Positions 16,618-27,290 of a stretch of DNA of 64,000 bases are shown piece by piece. The stretch spans positions 7,537,735-7,601,734 of the forward strand of contig JABACO010000004.1 in the NCBI GenBank assembly GCA_013339895.1. The letters are read 5' to 3'. The number at the start of each line of letters is the position of its first letter. Position 1 is the first letter of the stretch. The notes under the pieces are model-generated. The model had not been told where the DNA came from, made no database searches, and worked only from the letters and a program-made list of their open reading frames with translations. Made by a program: the position numbers and the translations under genes. The stretch comes from Ephydatia muelleri (lineage: Eukaryota > Porifera > Demospongiae > Spongillida > Spongillidae).

Positions 16618-19253
16618 TCATGGCCTTTGTATGCATTTCTTTGTGAAATGAGGTATTGTCCCCGAGCATTCTTCAACTGCGGAGGTTCGATTGTACAATA
16701 GGATGTCTTCTTCTTTCATGAAGCATTTGTCCTCTCTTTCCGGGAAGACATACATGTGTGTTTTCTTGTTGCCAGTAGGATGCATAAACTTCACAAGATG
16801 ATCAATGAATTCTGTAGAGCTCTCTACCACCATGGCAAACCAAACCTGATCATCATACAAGCAAGCTACATACCCACCTACTGTTACATCTGGAAGCTCT
16901 TCTTCTTGAGTGGGATGGGCAGTAACATGGACAATACGTTTTTGTTTTCCCAAAGAGAAATCGTGTACCACTAGACTGGTGGTAGACTGGGGAATGTATC
17001 TGTGGTATCTTCGAGTACCTTTAATAGTGTGGCTGTTGTTAAAGCGAGTCTGAAGCAACCTGTCAACCTCAAGGACAGATTCTTTGCTCACAAAATGAAA
17101 CTGAATTCCATGCATCGTTTGTGAACAAAATTCAAACATGTCCTTTGGAGTAAGAATCTGATCACTTACAGGTCGCTGCAGACTAGCTCTTAGGGTACCA
17201 CGTTTTACAGTCCCACCAATACCATCACATGCACCTTTTCCATGCGAGGTGGCAATAAAGTTCCATTCAGCGAACAAGCCGAAGTCCAGTTCATGATGGC
17301 AAAGGTTAACAAAATTGTACTGGTTCTTATACTGTCCACCACAGCCATCAGTGAAATAGTGTACTTTCAAAATGGAGGGATGCTTGACCTTTAAAGTTTG
17401 TAGTAGAACTTTCTGGAACTGGTATACTGTGCTAGCACTGTGTTCCTTGCAGTCGCTGATTACAGTGGCTTTCAGCTTGAAGAACACCCTCAGCATTTTT
17501 GTAATACACTACATAGGGATGGAGTGTTGCTTGGCTGTTCTCCCAGTGAAAGCCTTGTGCCGCATCCTGGACAACAAATGAGTAGTTCTCAGAGAAGTCA
17601 CCGTGAATGATGCACTCATTGAGCGCAAGAGATTCTTTTAAGTTCTTCAAATACAGCGCCTGTTTGTATGCAATGTAGTGATGTCTTGTAAGCTTGGAGA
17701 CTTTATCAGCTAAATCCTCTATAAACTCATCTACAGTGTGAGTTAATGTTAAGAGAGTACACCTGTCGGTAGTAACCCATTGCTGAAAGGTTATCTCTTC
17801 CATAAACTCCAATTCTTCCAAATCAGTTAACAACCTTTTAACACCTTCTTTACCAGGGCACTTTTTGCATTCACTCATCATGCACTCTTCACTTTCCAAA
17901 GTGCACACAGCTGCCTTCAAGCAATCAGTGAGATTGATTTTTCTTGTAAGCGTCATAAGCATTAGCTTTGGATTTTGATGGTAGACACAAACGCATACTG
18001 AGTGAGTTCCTGATGACCCTGCTAACACACACCAAGGAGGACGGAGAGCAGCAAATGACGAAAACCCTATTTTTATGCCTGGATGACATTTTTTGAATTC
18101 AGCATAGAGTTCTTTTAGGTTTGCTAGCACAAGCCGTTTCTGCTTTATCGCCTTTTCACCGCTTGTCAATCTAACACTCAGTGTATCTTTTTTTCCAGGG
18201 CATACTCTGGTAACCTCATCACACTCATAAAATGCCAGTACTTGAGCCTTCACTTCATCTGAAAGCTTATATATACCCTCTTGAAAGCTTATCAGGCATA
18301 GACAGTACACCTTTTGCTTCCCTTAGCTTGGGACTTTTTTTCACCATATAATTTGTGGCCTGAAAAAACCGCTGTGTTTCTTCAATGGTGAAAGGGGACA
18401 AGGTCAGGATTTGCAACTTTTCTTGGTACGATGTACTTTTGCTGAACTTTTCTCTCAGATTTTCCATTAAGTTCTGATAGATTGCAATGTCGTCACCTCT
18501 TGGTTTTTTTGACAGGTTCCTCCACACCATCTAAGGATGTTTGATAGGACTCTTCCAGCTTCCTTTTTAGGGCAGTTGATGCTTGGTCTAATTTCCTTTT
18601 AGCCCGTGACATCTTCTGCGAACAATTCAAACCACCTAAAAATAATGGAGAAGGGTTTCTAAATTGGTATGTCTAGGGCTTAGACTGCTCAACTTACCAA
18701 GTTTAACTGGAGACTCTCCCAGACACTCAAGGACTAAGCTGGTGTCTTCAACACAGACCTCACGAGAAGCAGTAATTTCATCAGAGGTGGATGTGGAAGG
18801 TGAGACTTGATCCTCTGCTTGTGGTGGGATGTCAGGCTGAACTGAACTGCCTGCACCTTCAAAACGCTCACTAGTAGCCTCCTGTTTTGACATTAGATTC
18901 GCTAAATGAGCTCTGCATTGAGGACACAGCTTGTCTCCGGGCACCAAAGAAAATCCCAATTTCAAAGCATCGCACCGAAGCGTATGTGTGATGTTTTGCA
19001 GGGATTTCTTTCTTTGACTGCTGTGCAGCTGGAAAGCATTGCAACATTTTCTCTGCAAGGTTGAGTATTTCACCACTAGAACTTGCTCGTGATGAGAACA
19101 GATATCAGTGATGGCTGCAACTGGTAGTTTTGAACGCAAAGAAAGCAGCTCTAGCTCATCATTAGACACTGGTCTTAACGTCTCTGCCTTTGCATAGGTC
19201 TTCAAATAACATTTTCCAAGCATTTCAAAGCTACATGATCTTCGATGCGACAT
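16618..19253 (-). pseudogene. Transposase copy B, near full length, frameshifted
   Basis: The most complete copy of the family. Exon 1 runs 19253-18698 from MSHRRSCSF. A 62-nt GT-AG intron at 18636-18697 joins it in frame to the next exon. In order it shows a Cys-rich N-terminus with LCPQC, a helical segment (FTIEETQRFFQATNYMVKKS), then GFSSFAALRPPWCVLAGSSG followed by THSVCVC, a Cys cluster, HGDFSENYSFVVQDAAQGFH, VHYFTDGCGGQYKNQYNF, AEWNFIATSHGKGACDGIGG, and a C-terminal small beta domain (GGYVACLYDDQVWFAMVVES). Asp in DFSEN, in FTDGC and in CDGIGG are candidate catalytic residues (inference). Frameshifts occur near 18508, 18285 and 17500, so this copy is probably inactive unless the assembly has base errors there. 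Upstream (19356-19422) are repeated 14-mers that could be transposase binding sites. Confidence 0.8.
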
Positions 19254-19355
19254 TTCGAAAGCAACAATAACCGAGCAACAATAACCGCTTAAGTGATTCG
19301 TGAACTGGCATGCACGCAATACTACCGCTTTTAAACATCAAAGGAAGCTTCCTGC

Positions 19356-19422
19356 GCGCTAACAAAGGAACCTTCCTACGTTCATATTGCGCTAACAAAG
19401 GACGTATTGCGTTAACAAAGGA
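19356..19422. repeat. Three copies of GC-G-YTAACAAAGGA 14-mer
   Basis: GCGCTAACAAAGGA occurs at 19356-19369 and 19389-19402, and GCGTTAACAAAGGA at 19409-19422, all in one orientation just upstream of the transposase B start. Subterminal repeats like this are often transposase binding sites; that role is inference. Confidence 0.6.
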
Positions 19423-19999
19423 ACCATCCTGCGCGTATCGCATTGTTGGCGCGATAGTCTTTGTTCGCGTACATGTACCGTTCAAAGGTAAACACAGACG
19501 TCATTGTTTGCATAGTAATTCTTTGATGTAACCATGCTTATATACACTGTGAAGTTATGAATTTTTTATCAGCTTGAACCTGGTTTTCTATTTATTTAAT
19601 TATTTAATCAACAATAACTATTACTATTTTGATATAACTATCCTTCATAGGGTTCTCAGACCAATCAATGCGTTATCATTGCAACTTGTCCCTTTTGAAT
19701 GATATTATATTGAAATATTAAAATGCATATACATCTGTATTGGAGTGAAAGTGAATGTTTTCATAACACCATGTGTTGCACTATGGCTGTACAATTGCAT
19801 GGTATTTGCCAAAAAAATATTGCATTATTACTTTTAAAGATATTAAAATTTGATGAAACTTAACTCTTGAATATCAATCCATTACATTTAATCAAGTATT
19901 TCCTAATCAGTTGTGGGTGTGGTCATTCAATTTAATGCAATTACTCCCCCAACCATGGTTAATATATATGATAATTTATATTGCAATATGAGGCGGTGC
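19423..19999. other. Spacer between transposase B and the first Penelope-like element
   Basis: AT-rich, no recognised coding sequence. Confidence 0.35.
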
Positions 20000-21328
20000 A
20001 GTGTGTTATTGGTCAGGTGATCTGTACTGGAATGTCCCTTTGGCGATCATGCGACATGCGTGGGATGGTAGATGGTTTGTAACCTCTGTTTCTGAAGTGT
20101 AAGGTGGCTGTTGCGAGAAATGCTTCCTGTTGGTTAGGTTCAGAGGTGTTTCTGAGGATCTATAGGGCTTCTCCGTAGATGATGGCTTGTTTGGTTGATT
20201 TGGGGTGATGGGAGGTGTTGTGGACATATTGGAAGGAGGCAGTTGGTTTGCTGTACATTTTGTACTGGAGTTGGTGCGGGTTGGTGGCTGATTTGTATAC
20301 GGTGAGGTTGAGGAAGTTGACTGCGGTGGTGGAACTGGTGGAGGAGAATGTGATGTTTGGATGGAAGTGGTTGAAGGCGTTGATGAAGCTGTTTAATGTG
20401 TCTAGGCCATGGGTCCATATCAGGAAGATATCTTCGATGTACCTTTTGTAGATTAGGGGGAGTAGTGGTTGTGTGGTGAAGAATCGTTGTTCTAGGTCAT
20501 CCATGAAGAAATTTGCGAACGTGGGGGCTATGGGGGTACCCATGGCGACTCCTTTTATTTGCTGATAGAAATTGAAATTGTGGTTGAAGCAGAAGTAGTT
20601 TTCTTTGAGGATAAAGTTGAGGAGTCTGACGGTTGTCATTCGGGGGAACGGGAGGAGGCTGTCGTGCGTAGCGAGGATTTGGATCCCTTCTTCTTGGGGG
20701 ATGGAGGGATACATTGCATTGATGTCCATTGTCACTAGGATGGCTTTTCGGGTTGGTCTATGTTTGTGGAAGAGAGCAGTTGGGTTAGGTGCTTGGTGTC
20801 TTTAAGATAGCTCGGGATTTCGCTGAGCAGTGGTTTGAAGAAGTGATCGAGAAAGGAAGAAATGTTGCAGGTGGGGCCATTGATTTTCGACACTATGGGC
20901 CTTATTTGGTGGGGTGTTTGATGGATTTTCCTTAGGAAGTACATGAATTGTGTTTGGGTGGGATTATAGGGTGTCATGTACGTAAGTTCCGTTTGGTCGA
21001 TGAGACCCGCATTGAAAAGTTCTTTGACATATAGGCCTTTATCTGGTGGTCAGATCTGGTGTGGGGTCGGAGTTTAGCTCTTGGTATAGGTGGTGAGGTC
21101 ATTAAGGTGGGTTTCCCCTTCTGCTGTGTATTGCGTTGTGTCGATGGTGGTAATTTTGGAGCCCTTATCTGCCTTGTTTATGACGAAGTTGGTGTTCGTT
21201 CTGAGTTGGTTGAGTGCTGTGCGTTCTTCGGGGGTGATATTGTGCTGGGAGGGGAGGGGTGTGTTTGTGTGTTGCTGCAATCCAGATAGCGTTTCATCCA
21301 GGTATTTTCGAGTGTTTCGTTTCTAGTT

Positions 21329-21368
<40 letters not shown>

Positions 21369-21482
21369 GTAGGCAGATTTTTGTTGGAAGGGGTGGATGA
21401 AGTGTTGGGGTCTGTTTTGGAAGAAGTAGGTGAGTCTTAGGGATCTTTTGAATTCTTCAAAGTCATTGTCGATGTCAGTCAT
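20000..21482 (-). pseudogene. Penelope-like element 1: degraded reverse transcriptase without a GIY-YIG domain
   Basis: Minus-strand blocks in several frames follow the order of a Penelope-like reverse transcriptase: NKADKGSKITT near 21200, FLRKIHQTPHQIRPIVSKIN-GPTCNISSF near 20900, MDINAMYPSIPQEEG near 20730, KGVAMGTPIAPTFANFFMDD, and YKRYIEDIFLIWTHG near 20450. The catalytic box reads YIED instead of YIDD, so the first aspartate is lost. The frame stops near 20000 and no GIY-YIG endonuclease follows; this is either truncation or membership in an endonuclease-lacking lineage. A G36 tract lies near its 5' end and a telomere-like repeat just beyond. Not functional. Confidence 0.85.
21331..21366. 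repeat. G36 homopolymer
   Basis: Thirty-six consecutive G residues on the plus strand (polyproline on the minus strand) within the 5' part of Penelope-like element 1. Length may be assembly-sensitive. Confidence 0.9.
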
Positions 21483-21564
21483 GGGGTTTATAGGTGTGGG
21501 TATGAATAGTAGGCCGTTTTGTAAGACGGAGTGTTGTAGGGGGTGTGAAGAGAGGTTCAGAGTT

Positions 21565-21598
21565 GGTTAGGGTTAGAGTTAGAGTTAGAGTTGGGGTT
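21565..21598 (+). repeat. Telomere-like TTAGGG/TTAGAG repeats
   Basis: GGTTAGGGTTAGAG followed by further TTAGAG units and TTGGGG. This resembles a short degenerate array of the animal telomere repeat TTAGGG, with the G-rich strand pointing away from the 5' end of Penelope-like element 1. Confidence 0.6.
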
Positions 21599-21842
21599 AT
21601 CATTGGCCCCGCCCCTCTGTGCACCCTCGCCTGCCGAGTCCAGTCTCTGCCTCCTATTGTGGATTCCTGTGACCACGTTGTCCAGGGCTCTCTTTCTCTG
21701 TATCCTCGGGTCCTCAGTAGCGCAACGCACGTTATCCCGACCACCCTCTAGCTCACCTTCATAAATTCCATTAGCGGGGGTGGCTGTGGCTGCGGTAGCG
21801 TTGGTCCGAGAGGTTGGAGAACATAGCATCGCGTACGAGCAA

Positions 21843-21938
21843 GTAGCGCGCGTGTGTTGACAAAATTAAATTAATATCACAACGTTTCGGCAAATGCGCC
21901 TTCTTCAGGTGTACAACACAACAATTAATGCGCGCTAC
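21843..21938 (-). ncRNA. Hammerhead-ribozyme-like hairpin in the Penelope 3' region
   Basis: On the minus strand CTGAAGA is followed by AGGC-loop-GCC and GAAAC, with GTC further on. That is the order of a hammerhead core (CUGANGA, stem II, GAAA, stem III, GUC). Outer segments GTAGCGCGC (minus strand, from 21938) and GCGCGCTAC (to 21843) pair over 9 bp and GTGTT can pair with AACAC, resembling stem I. Departures from the consensus: one extra A before stem II, unpaired bases next to the core in stem I, and a weak stem III. Hammerhead motifs are known in terminal regions of Penelope-like elements. Cleavage activity is doubtful without a fold calculation. Confidence 0.35.
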
Positions 21939-22167
21939 TCTATGGCAACGGTACACATGCGTACAAAAAGTGTGCGTTAATTAGAATAAGTATACAGAAA
22001 CTGAAAGTATGTGTAAAACGGAACATTTTGAATATATACAATGTAGTATAAAAAGTACCATGAGCAAAATTATAAGCAAAAATAAATTCTATGAACATGA
22101 ATATAAAAATGAGTGTTCTCAAACTTGTATGTGTTGCAGTTGTTCTGAGGATGAGGGGTAAGGCCTT

Positions 22168-24615
22168 TTATGGGATATAGTTAAGTCCTCTGGGGATCAT
22201 TGTATCTAGCTCTTTAATCCATTTCGATTCAGCTTGAAGTCTTGATCTGAGATCTGGTACGTACTCCAGAGCTGTTAATGTCACATCTTGGAAGATATGG
22301 CCAGCCATGGCGTAATGTTTGTATAACGGTCTGTTCATTTTTTCACTCATTTTGTTTCTGTGCTTCATCATTCTGAAACAAAGTGTACCTCCAGTCTGAC
22401 CCACATATTGTTTTCTGCACTTTTTGCAAGTTATGCAGTAGACAACGTGGGTGCTCCGACATGTGAAATTGCCTCTGATTCGAAATGTCTTGTGACGTGT
22501 TGTGCTGATGACCGCTTGCGTGTCACTCATCATAGAGCACGTTCCACATCCATAGTATGTACATCTGGTGTTGTTTGGTGGGAGTTCTTTGAAGGTGAGA
22601 AGTGGTTGAGGTACTCCTGGTGTTCTGTTGTTATTTTCCACCAGGGAAGTCGGCAACGAGGCTCTGATCAAAAACTGGTGTGTGGTTTTCCCTACAGTGT
22701 GGCTCATGAGTGGTAGATCAGGGAATCTGGCAGCTATGATAGGTTCGCGTCTTAAGATGTTCATGTGGTTGGAAATGATGTTGCGTATTTCCCCATCCTG
22801 TGGATGGTAGCAATGTACCATGATAGGTCTCGTCATTTGTGTTCTAGGTTTGTCCATCAGGAGGGAAGTTCTATCCACAAAATTGACGTTTCTGATGTGC
22901 TTGTCTACAAAGTTGTGTGGATACCCACGCAACTTGAGTGCCTGTTTGAACTTGGCAATGGTGTTCTCAAAAGTTGTGGCATCGCTAGAATTTCTAAGGA
23001 ATCTGGTAGTTTCCCCTACTACTATGCCTTTGAATACTGACCTAGGGTGGGTGGATGAAAAGTGAAGATAGTTCATGCTGTTTGTGGATTTGAAATAGGG
23101 TTTGATGTCCAAGTATCCTTTGTTGCTGTGTCTGCTGCCTTTGTACACTGTTGTATCGAGAAAGTTGATTTCAGTTGACGACGACTCGAATGTCAGTTGA
23201 ATCCTGGGACGTAGTTGGTTGAAGTACCGAATGAACAGCCTCAGTTCTTCTATGCCATGTTGCCATATCATGAATATGTCGTCAATGTACCTCTTATACA
23301 GGAGCGGTTTCAATGTTCTGGATTGTATAAAAGGTTCCTCAAGACTGGCCATGTATAGAATGGCAAATGGTGGAGCAAGACTTGTGCCCATGGCAGTGCC
23401 ATGCTTTTGCCTGTATGTAATCCCGTTGAACTGAAACACGTTGTGGTGTAGAACCAGTTCTAGCAATTTTCTCAAAATTCCATTCGGTACGTAGGTGAGT
23501 AAGACGTCTACCTGTTCCCTTGCAAACTTGAGAGCACATTGTATGCCTTCACTTTGATCAATGTTGGTATACAGGCTGGTGACGTCCATTGTAACTAGTA
23601 TACAATCATCTGGAACTGAAGTTGTTTCAATGATTTGCACAAAGTTCTTGGAGTCTTTGATGTATGACCTTACTTTCTGAGCAATGGGATTTATGAGATA
23701 GTTAATGAAACGAGAAATATTCTCGGTTGGCCCATTGCATCCGGAAACTATCGGTCTCACAGGAATTGGATTTTGCTTTTTGTGTGTCTTCGGGAGAAAA
23801 TAGATCCTTTGGGTTCTCACGTGTTTAATGTCTGGCTTCATGTACCCGGCTGTTTCAGGGTCTATGATGTTCACACGTGTCAAGTAATCCACGTACTGAC
23901 AAATGTGCTGTGCCAGAGCAAGTGTGTAATCCTCTTCTACGACTTCATATGTATTTTCGTCAGAGAGGTGTTCCAATCCGGTGCGTAGATATTTATCTCT
24001 GTCTTGTATGACGATGATTTGCTCCTTGTCAGCAGGTTTGATTACTAATTCTCTGTTCCTGGATAGCCGTTCCAGTATATTGCATTCCCACATCTTGGAT
24101 TTTGAAGGTGTACGTATCTGGTAAATTCTAGAAATTTCTTGCTGCACAGTCTCAATATATTCCTCCACATCTGCGTTGTTGGTGGGGTGTGCTGGTGTAA
24201 TGCATTTTTTTCTTGCTAGTGGATGTCTGTTCCATATTCTGTATTTGCCTGTGGCAATCTTTCTTATGCGACTAAAATAATGGTTCAGTTGGATTTGAGT
24301 GTCTTCCAACGAGGGAGGGTTAAATTCAGGTACGTATCCCAGGCCTTTACTGAGTACAAACAAGGTGTTTTGATCTAATTGTGTGGATGACAAGTTTAAA
24401 ACTCCATTGTTAATCAGTTCCATCTTCCTCTCCCTCTTCCTCTGCGATTTCCTCTGCCTCCTCTTCTGCCCATGTACGTGTTCCATTGCAGCCCAGGATC
24501 GTCGCTTTCTAGCTGCATGTTTAAAGACATCTCCAGAATACGCGCTGAAAACGGCCGAACTATTAATGGCAGAGATTATATTTGTAATATACCCATTCAA
24601 GGGCAATGCGCACAT
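22168..24615 (-). CDS. Penelope-like element 2: intact RT plus GIY-YIG polyprotein (815 aa)
   Basis: One uninterrupted frame. A basic N-terminus (residues 37-64) precedes the reverse transcriptase: KPADKEQ at 193, FLPKTHKKQNPIPVRPIVSG near 273-292, the first catalytic Asp in MDVTSLYTNI near 344, GTAMGTSLAPPFA near 406, and the catalytic YIDD at 443-446. A cysteine-containing linker (CTYYGCGTC) follows. The C-terminal endonuclease spans about 722-810, with the VVYCITCKKC finger, YVGQTGGT, R/H-rich KHRN and the late Glu in AESKWIKEL. The CxxCxxC insert is typical of the Neptune-type lineage as I recall it. Such elements copy their RNA into target DNA opened by the GIY-YIG nuclease. M44 or M65 could be the true start. 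No stop or frameshift is present, so it may have been active recently. Confidence 0.93.
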   Translation of the reverse strand: MCALPLNGYITNIISAINSSAVFSAYSGDVFKHAARKRRSWAAMEHVHGQKRRQRKSQRKRERKMELINNGVLNLSSTQLDQNTLFVLSKGLGYVPEFNPPSLEDTQIQLNHYFSRIRKIATGKYRIWNRHPLARKKCITPAHPTNNADVEEYIETVQQEISRIYQIRTPSKSKMWECNILERLSRNRELVIKPADKEQIIVIQDRDKYLRTGLEHLSDENTYEVVEEDYTLALAQHICQYVDYLTRVNIIDPETAGYMKPDIKHVRTQRIYFLPKTHKKQNPIPVRPIVSGCNGPTENISRFINYLINPIAQKVRSYIKDSKNFVQIIETTSVPDDCILVTMDVTSLYTNIDQSEGIQCALKFAREQVDVLLTYVPNGILRKLLELVLHHNVFQFNGITYRQKHGTAMGTSLAPPFAILYMASLEEPFIQSRTLKPLLYKRYIDDIFMIWQHGIEELRLFIRYFNQLRPRIQLTFESSSTEINFLDTTVYKGSRHSNKGYLDIKPYFKSTNSMNYLHFSSTHPRSVFKGIVVGETTRFLRNSSDATTFENTIAKFKQALKLRGYPHNFVDKHIRNVNFVDRTSLLMDKPRTQMTRPIMVHCYHPQDGEIRNIISNHMNILRREPIIAARFPDLPLMSHTVGKTTHQFLIRASLPTSLVENNNRTPGVPQPLLTFKELPPNNTRCTYYGCGTCSMMSDTQAVISTTRHKTFRIRGNFTCRSTHVVYCITCKKCRKQYVGQTGGTLCFRMMKHRNKMSEKMNRPLYKHYAMAGHIFQDVTLTALEYVPDLRSRLQAESKWIKELDTMIPRGLNYIP

Positions 24616-25449
24616 GCAATGGTCTAATGCCTGGCTGGCCTTACGAAGCTAATGCGCTTTGTGAAAGCGCTAGAGCAGACTGAGGCTCAATTGAGCTGGA
24701 CGCACGCATATGCATTGAACAAAGCATACACAAATGTACAATTGGGTTCTTAGTTATGAGATGGGCGCGCATCGCTTTGTTCAACCAAACGCTAAAGCTG
24801 GCTTGTTATGGTTTTATTGAGCGCGCGCATGCTTTTGTTGAACGCAAAGGCATATATAAGAGGGCGTTTAGTTGTTAAATTTCTGTATAGATTCATGAGG
24901 CAGTTTAGTTGTGACAGTGCCCATAGCTGTGTAAACTACCCTATGTAAACAAATAGTTGCAAGGAGGAATAACATGGCTGCCAGCCCCTTTTTGTGCTGT
25001 CCCAGCCCTGAGAATATGTGTCCCAGTAAGCTTTTCAGTTTAATATGTCTGGAATGTGATTGGCTAACTATAGTATAAGTTTAGTGCGAATCCTATTTTC
25101 ATATTTTTGGATAGGTCAGAACTCATTACAAATTCATGACCCTATTCATATAAGGTGACAAGGAGTTATTAAAAAAAATGATTTTTATGTAGATCCAGAT
25201 ATTTGCAATGTATTGGATATATTTGAATCAATAAGAATGTTTCAGGGCTCAGGATGTGCTCAACCGAGTTAACCGAGGTTGTGAAAAAAATGAAAATTTT
25301 AATTTGTTGTATTTTAATAACCGTACATTATAGGGTATACAAATGTACAGCAATTTTGCATACTCCTGTGGGGAGAACACATGCGGAAAATAGCATGTCC
25401 AAACTAGACAATGATGGTAAAAGGGTGGCAAATATATATATGGATATGT
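24616..25449. other. 5' flank of Penelope-like element 2 and unidentified sequence
   Basis: GC-rich near the element, with a plus-strand CATATATAAG at about 24851-24860, then AT-rich. No gene recognised. Confidence 0.35.
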
Positions 25450-26060
25450 ACAAAACGTCAAAACTGTCAGGACTGCATTTCCATCTGATGCAGTTGTACG
25501 ATCGTCCAGATTTTGGACCGCACATAGCAAATGGTTTGCATTTATTCTTGTTACTGCATCTTACACACACGTAGCTTGCTGGTGGTGCTGGTTTTGGGCA
25601 CATCTTACAGTGAGCAGCACTTCCATGAATCTTTTGATGTGCTGATAAAGGTCCCTTTTGTCGAACTTCTGCTATCTACTGACTATAAGGAAGAATGTCA
25701 TGTGACTCCACTCCATCACTGAGTTCATCATCTTCAATACTCTCCCTCTTTTATACTGGTACAACTGGTTGTATCTGTGCAGGAGTTCCATGATGATGAT
25801 TATTAAGCAAATGAACAAGACTGTCCAAAAAATTCTTGTGCAAGGGCACATTAAGATGGTCGTTAAATTGACAGTAGGCCTTAAAGGCATTAACTTCTAA
25901 AAATCTAAGAATTGTGCAAAAACACCTAAACAACCAGTCATTTGTTCCTACAGAGTCTTCCATACCTAGTGAGGCTTGACGCAAATGATTATGAACATCT
26001 GTACAACATGCACCTTCAAAGTAGCTTTTGATCATTTGGGTTCGTGGGACAGTCCTTGTA
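25450..26060 (-). pseudogene. piggyBac-like transposase, C-terminal fragment
   Basis: The minus strand reads GACCTDVHNHLRQASLGMED then WLFRCFCTILRFLEVNAFKAY, the conserved region after the last catalytic Asp of piggyBac transposases (DDE_Tnp_1_7). A cysteine-rich tail (KMCPKPAPPASYVCVRCSNK) follows, as expected for the zinc-binding C-terminal domain. The N-terminal two thirds are missing and frameshifts are present. It lies inside the 10.2-kb transposon. Confidence 0.7.
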
Positions 26061-26239
26061 TGGTTTCCACTTCACCAGTGCTGTCGTTCAATGTCAATGA
26101 AAACTAGTTAGCCAACCAAACTGCATTATTAGTATTTCTATAGCTCAAACCATTATTGATAAAACTTATTCCAAACATTGAGGAGTAGGGAATAAAAATT
26201 ATACTCAACTACCACGGTTTCCACTGTTTTATGTGACTT

Positions 26240-27290
26240 TAACTCCATCAAAACAGTTCCTGTTCCTTTGCAATGAAATTATGCTTTCGTAACTTTAGCA
26301 GCTTTTCAATTCAACAATTTACAAACACATCAATAGATTGTGTGATGGTTTCTAATGTAGTGTGTTCTACAGAAACCCATGCTTTGAAAGAGGTCTCACC
26401 GTACCATCTTCATCAAATGCATCTAGTAGCGCCTTCTTCATGTGTTCTACCTTTTGGCAAAAGTGGCATTCGTCATTGGCCTCTTCAATGCAGTGGCTGC
26501 AATGGGCTGCAATGGAGAGGAATATCTACTGCAATTCCACACAGGGAACAGCTGCCCAAATGACACTCTGGAAGAGCTGGGTTACACAGCAGGTTGGCAA
26601 GTAGATGCCTTTATGTGATTTCACCATCAGTAGAACCAAGCTTAGTCTGCAAGCTCTCAAAAGTGAGAATGTTAGCACCTTCCACCATCAGTTTAACAGT
26701 TCAGTGGATGATGCAAACACTGACATTGTGCGTGCCGCTGGCAGCAGCCAGTACCACATTCTTTGGCCGAAGTTCCTTGAACTTTGTTAGACCCACCTTG
26801 AACCCCTCATTTTCTTCCAGGAACTGCCTATGTGTATCCTTCTAGTTGAAGAGCAGCAGCAGTCTCTTTTGTACATGTTCTCTTTGTCCGTCTACAAGCA
26901 TGGATACATAGTCCTAGCATGATTCCAGTAGTATTCGGAATAGTAGATGGAGTCTCAACGTATCGATGTTTTGGGCAATTTAAATTTGTCGCAGCCATTG
27001 CTTTTTCAGCTTCAGCAACCTCTCTTTCTAGATGTTTATCCCATTCAAGTTGTAAATGAGCTAGAAGGTATGTGTGGGCGATGGACCTTCACTTTCACAC
27101 CACCTAACTAATTGACACCCAGTTTGAACAATCAATTTGCTTAATTCGAGCTCATCACAAATGGCAGCTGGACACAGTACTGCCGCTGCAGACTGTGTGG
27201 CTAAGTCTGCCAAGCTGCTGGCAATGACTGTGTGACTGAATCCTAGATCCAGTCTACACCTTTTTAATTCCGTCACAACCCTCTGGTATT
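26240..27290 (-). pseudogene. Transposase copy F: N-terminal half of the gene whose C-terminal half is copy A
   Basis: Minus-strand frames show HVQKRLLLL, FKVGLTKFKELRPKNVVLAA then SGTHNVCV, VKLMVEGANI, a cysteine cluster (CNPALPECHLGSC), and KLRKHNFIAKEQELF. The order and spacing match the N-terminal half of copies B, C/D and E. The frame ends at 26240, directly at the right inverted repeat of the 10.2-kb insertion, and the following residues resume in copy A at 15990. Several stops and frameshifts show decay. Confidence 0.7.

Larger units (their letters stand above)
15997..26225 (-). mobile_element. 10.2-kb DNA transposon with ~130-bp TIRs carrying transposase B
   Basis: 15997-16123 and 26098-26225 are inverted copies of each other, roughly 88% alike by eye; both begin AGTGGAAAC reading inward. 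Outside these arms lie the two halves of one transposase gene (A at 15390-15990 and F at 26240-27290), so the arms mark an insertion. ATAAA occurs at both outer junctions and may be part of the target duplication. Inside are transposase B, two Penelope-like elements and a piggyBac fragment. That the arms belong to the transposon encoding B is inference from position. Confidence 0.6.

Noticed and set aside
20215..20805. Plus-strand open frames
   Set aside because: Antisense shadows of the Penelope reverse transcriptase.
21294..21482. Proline-rich protein segment
   Set aside because: The prolines come from the G36 homopolymer, not a conserved domain.
22360..23065. Plus-strand frames of 60-118 codons
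   Set aside because: Antisense to the intact Penelope polyprotein.
24851..24860. TATA-like CATATATAAG as promoter of a plus-strand gene
   Set aside because: No supported open frame or exon follows on the plus strand.
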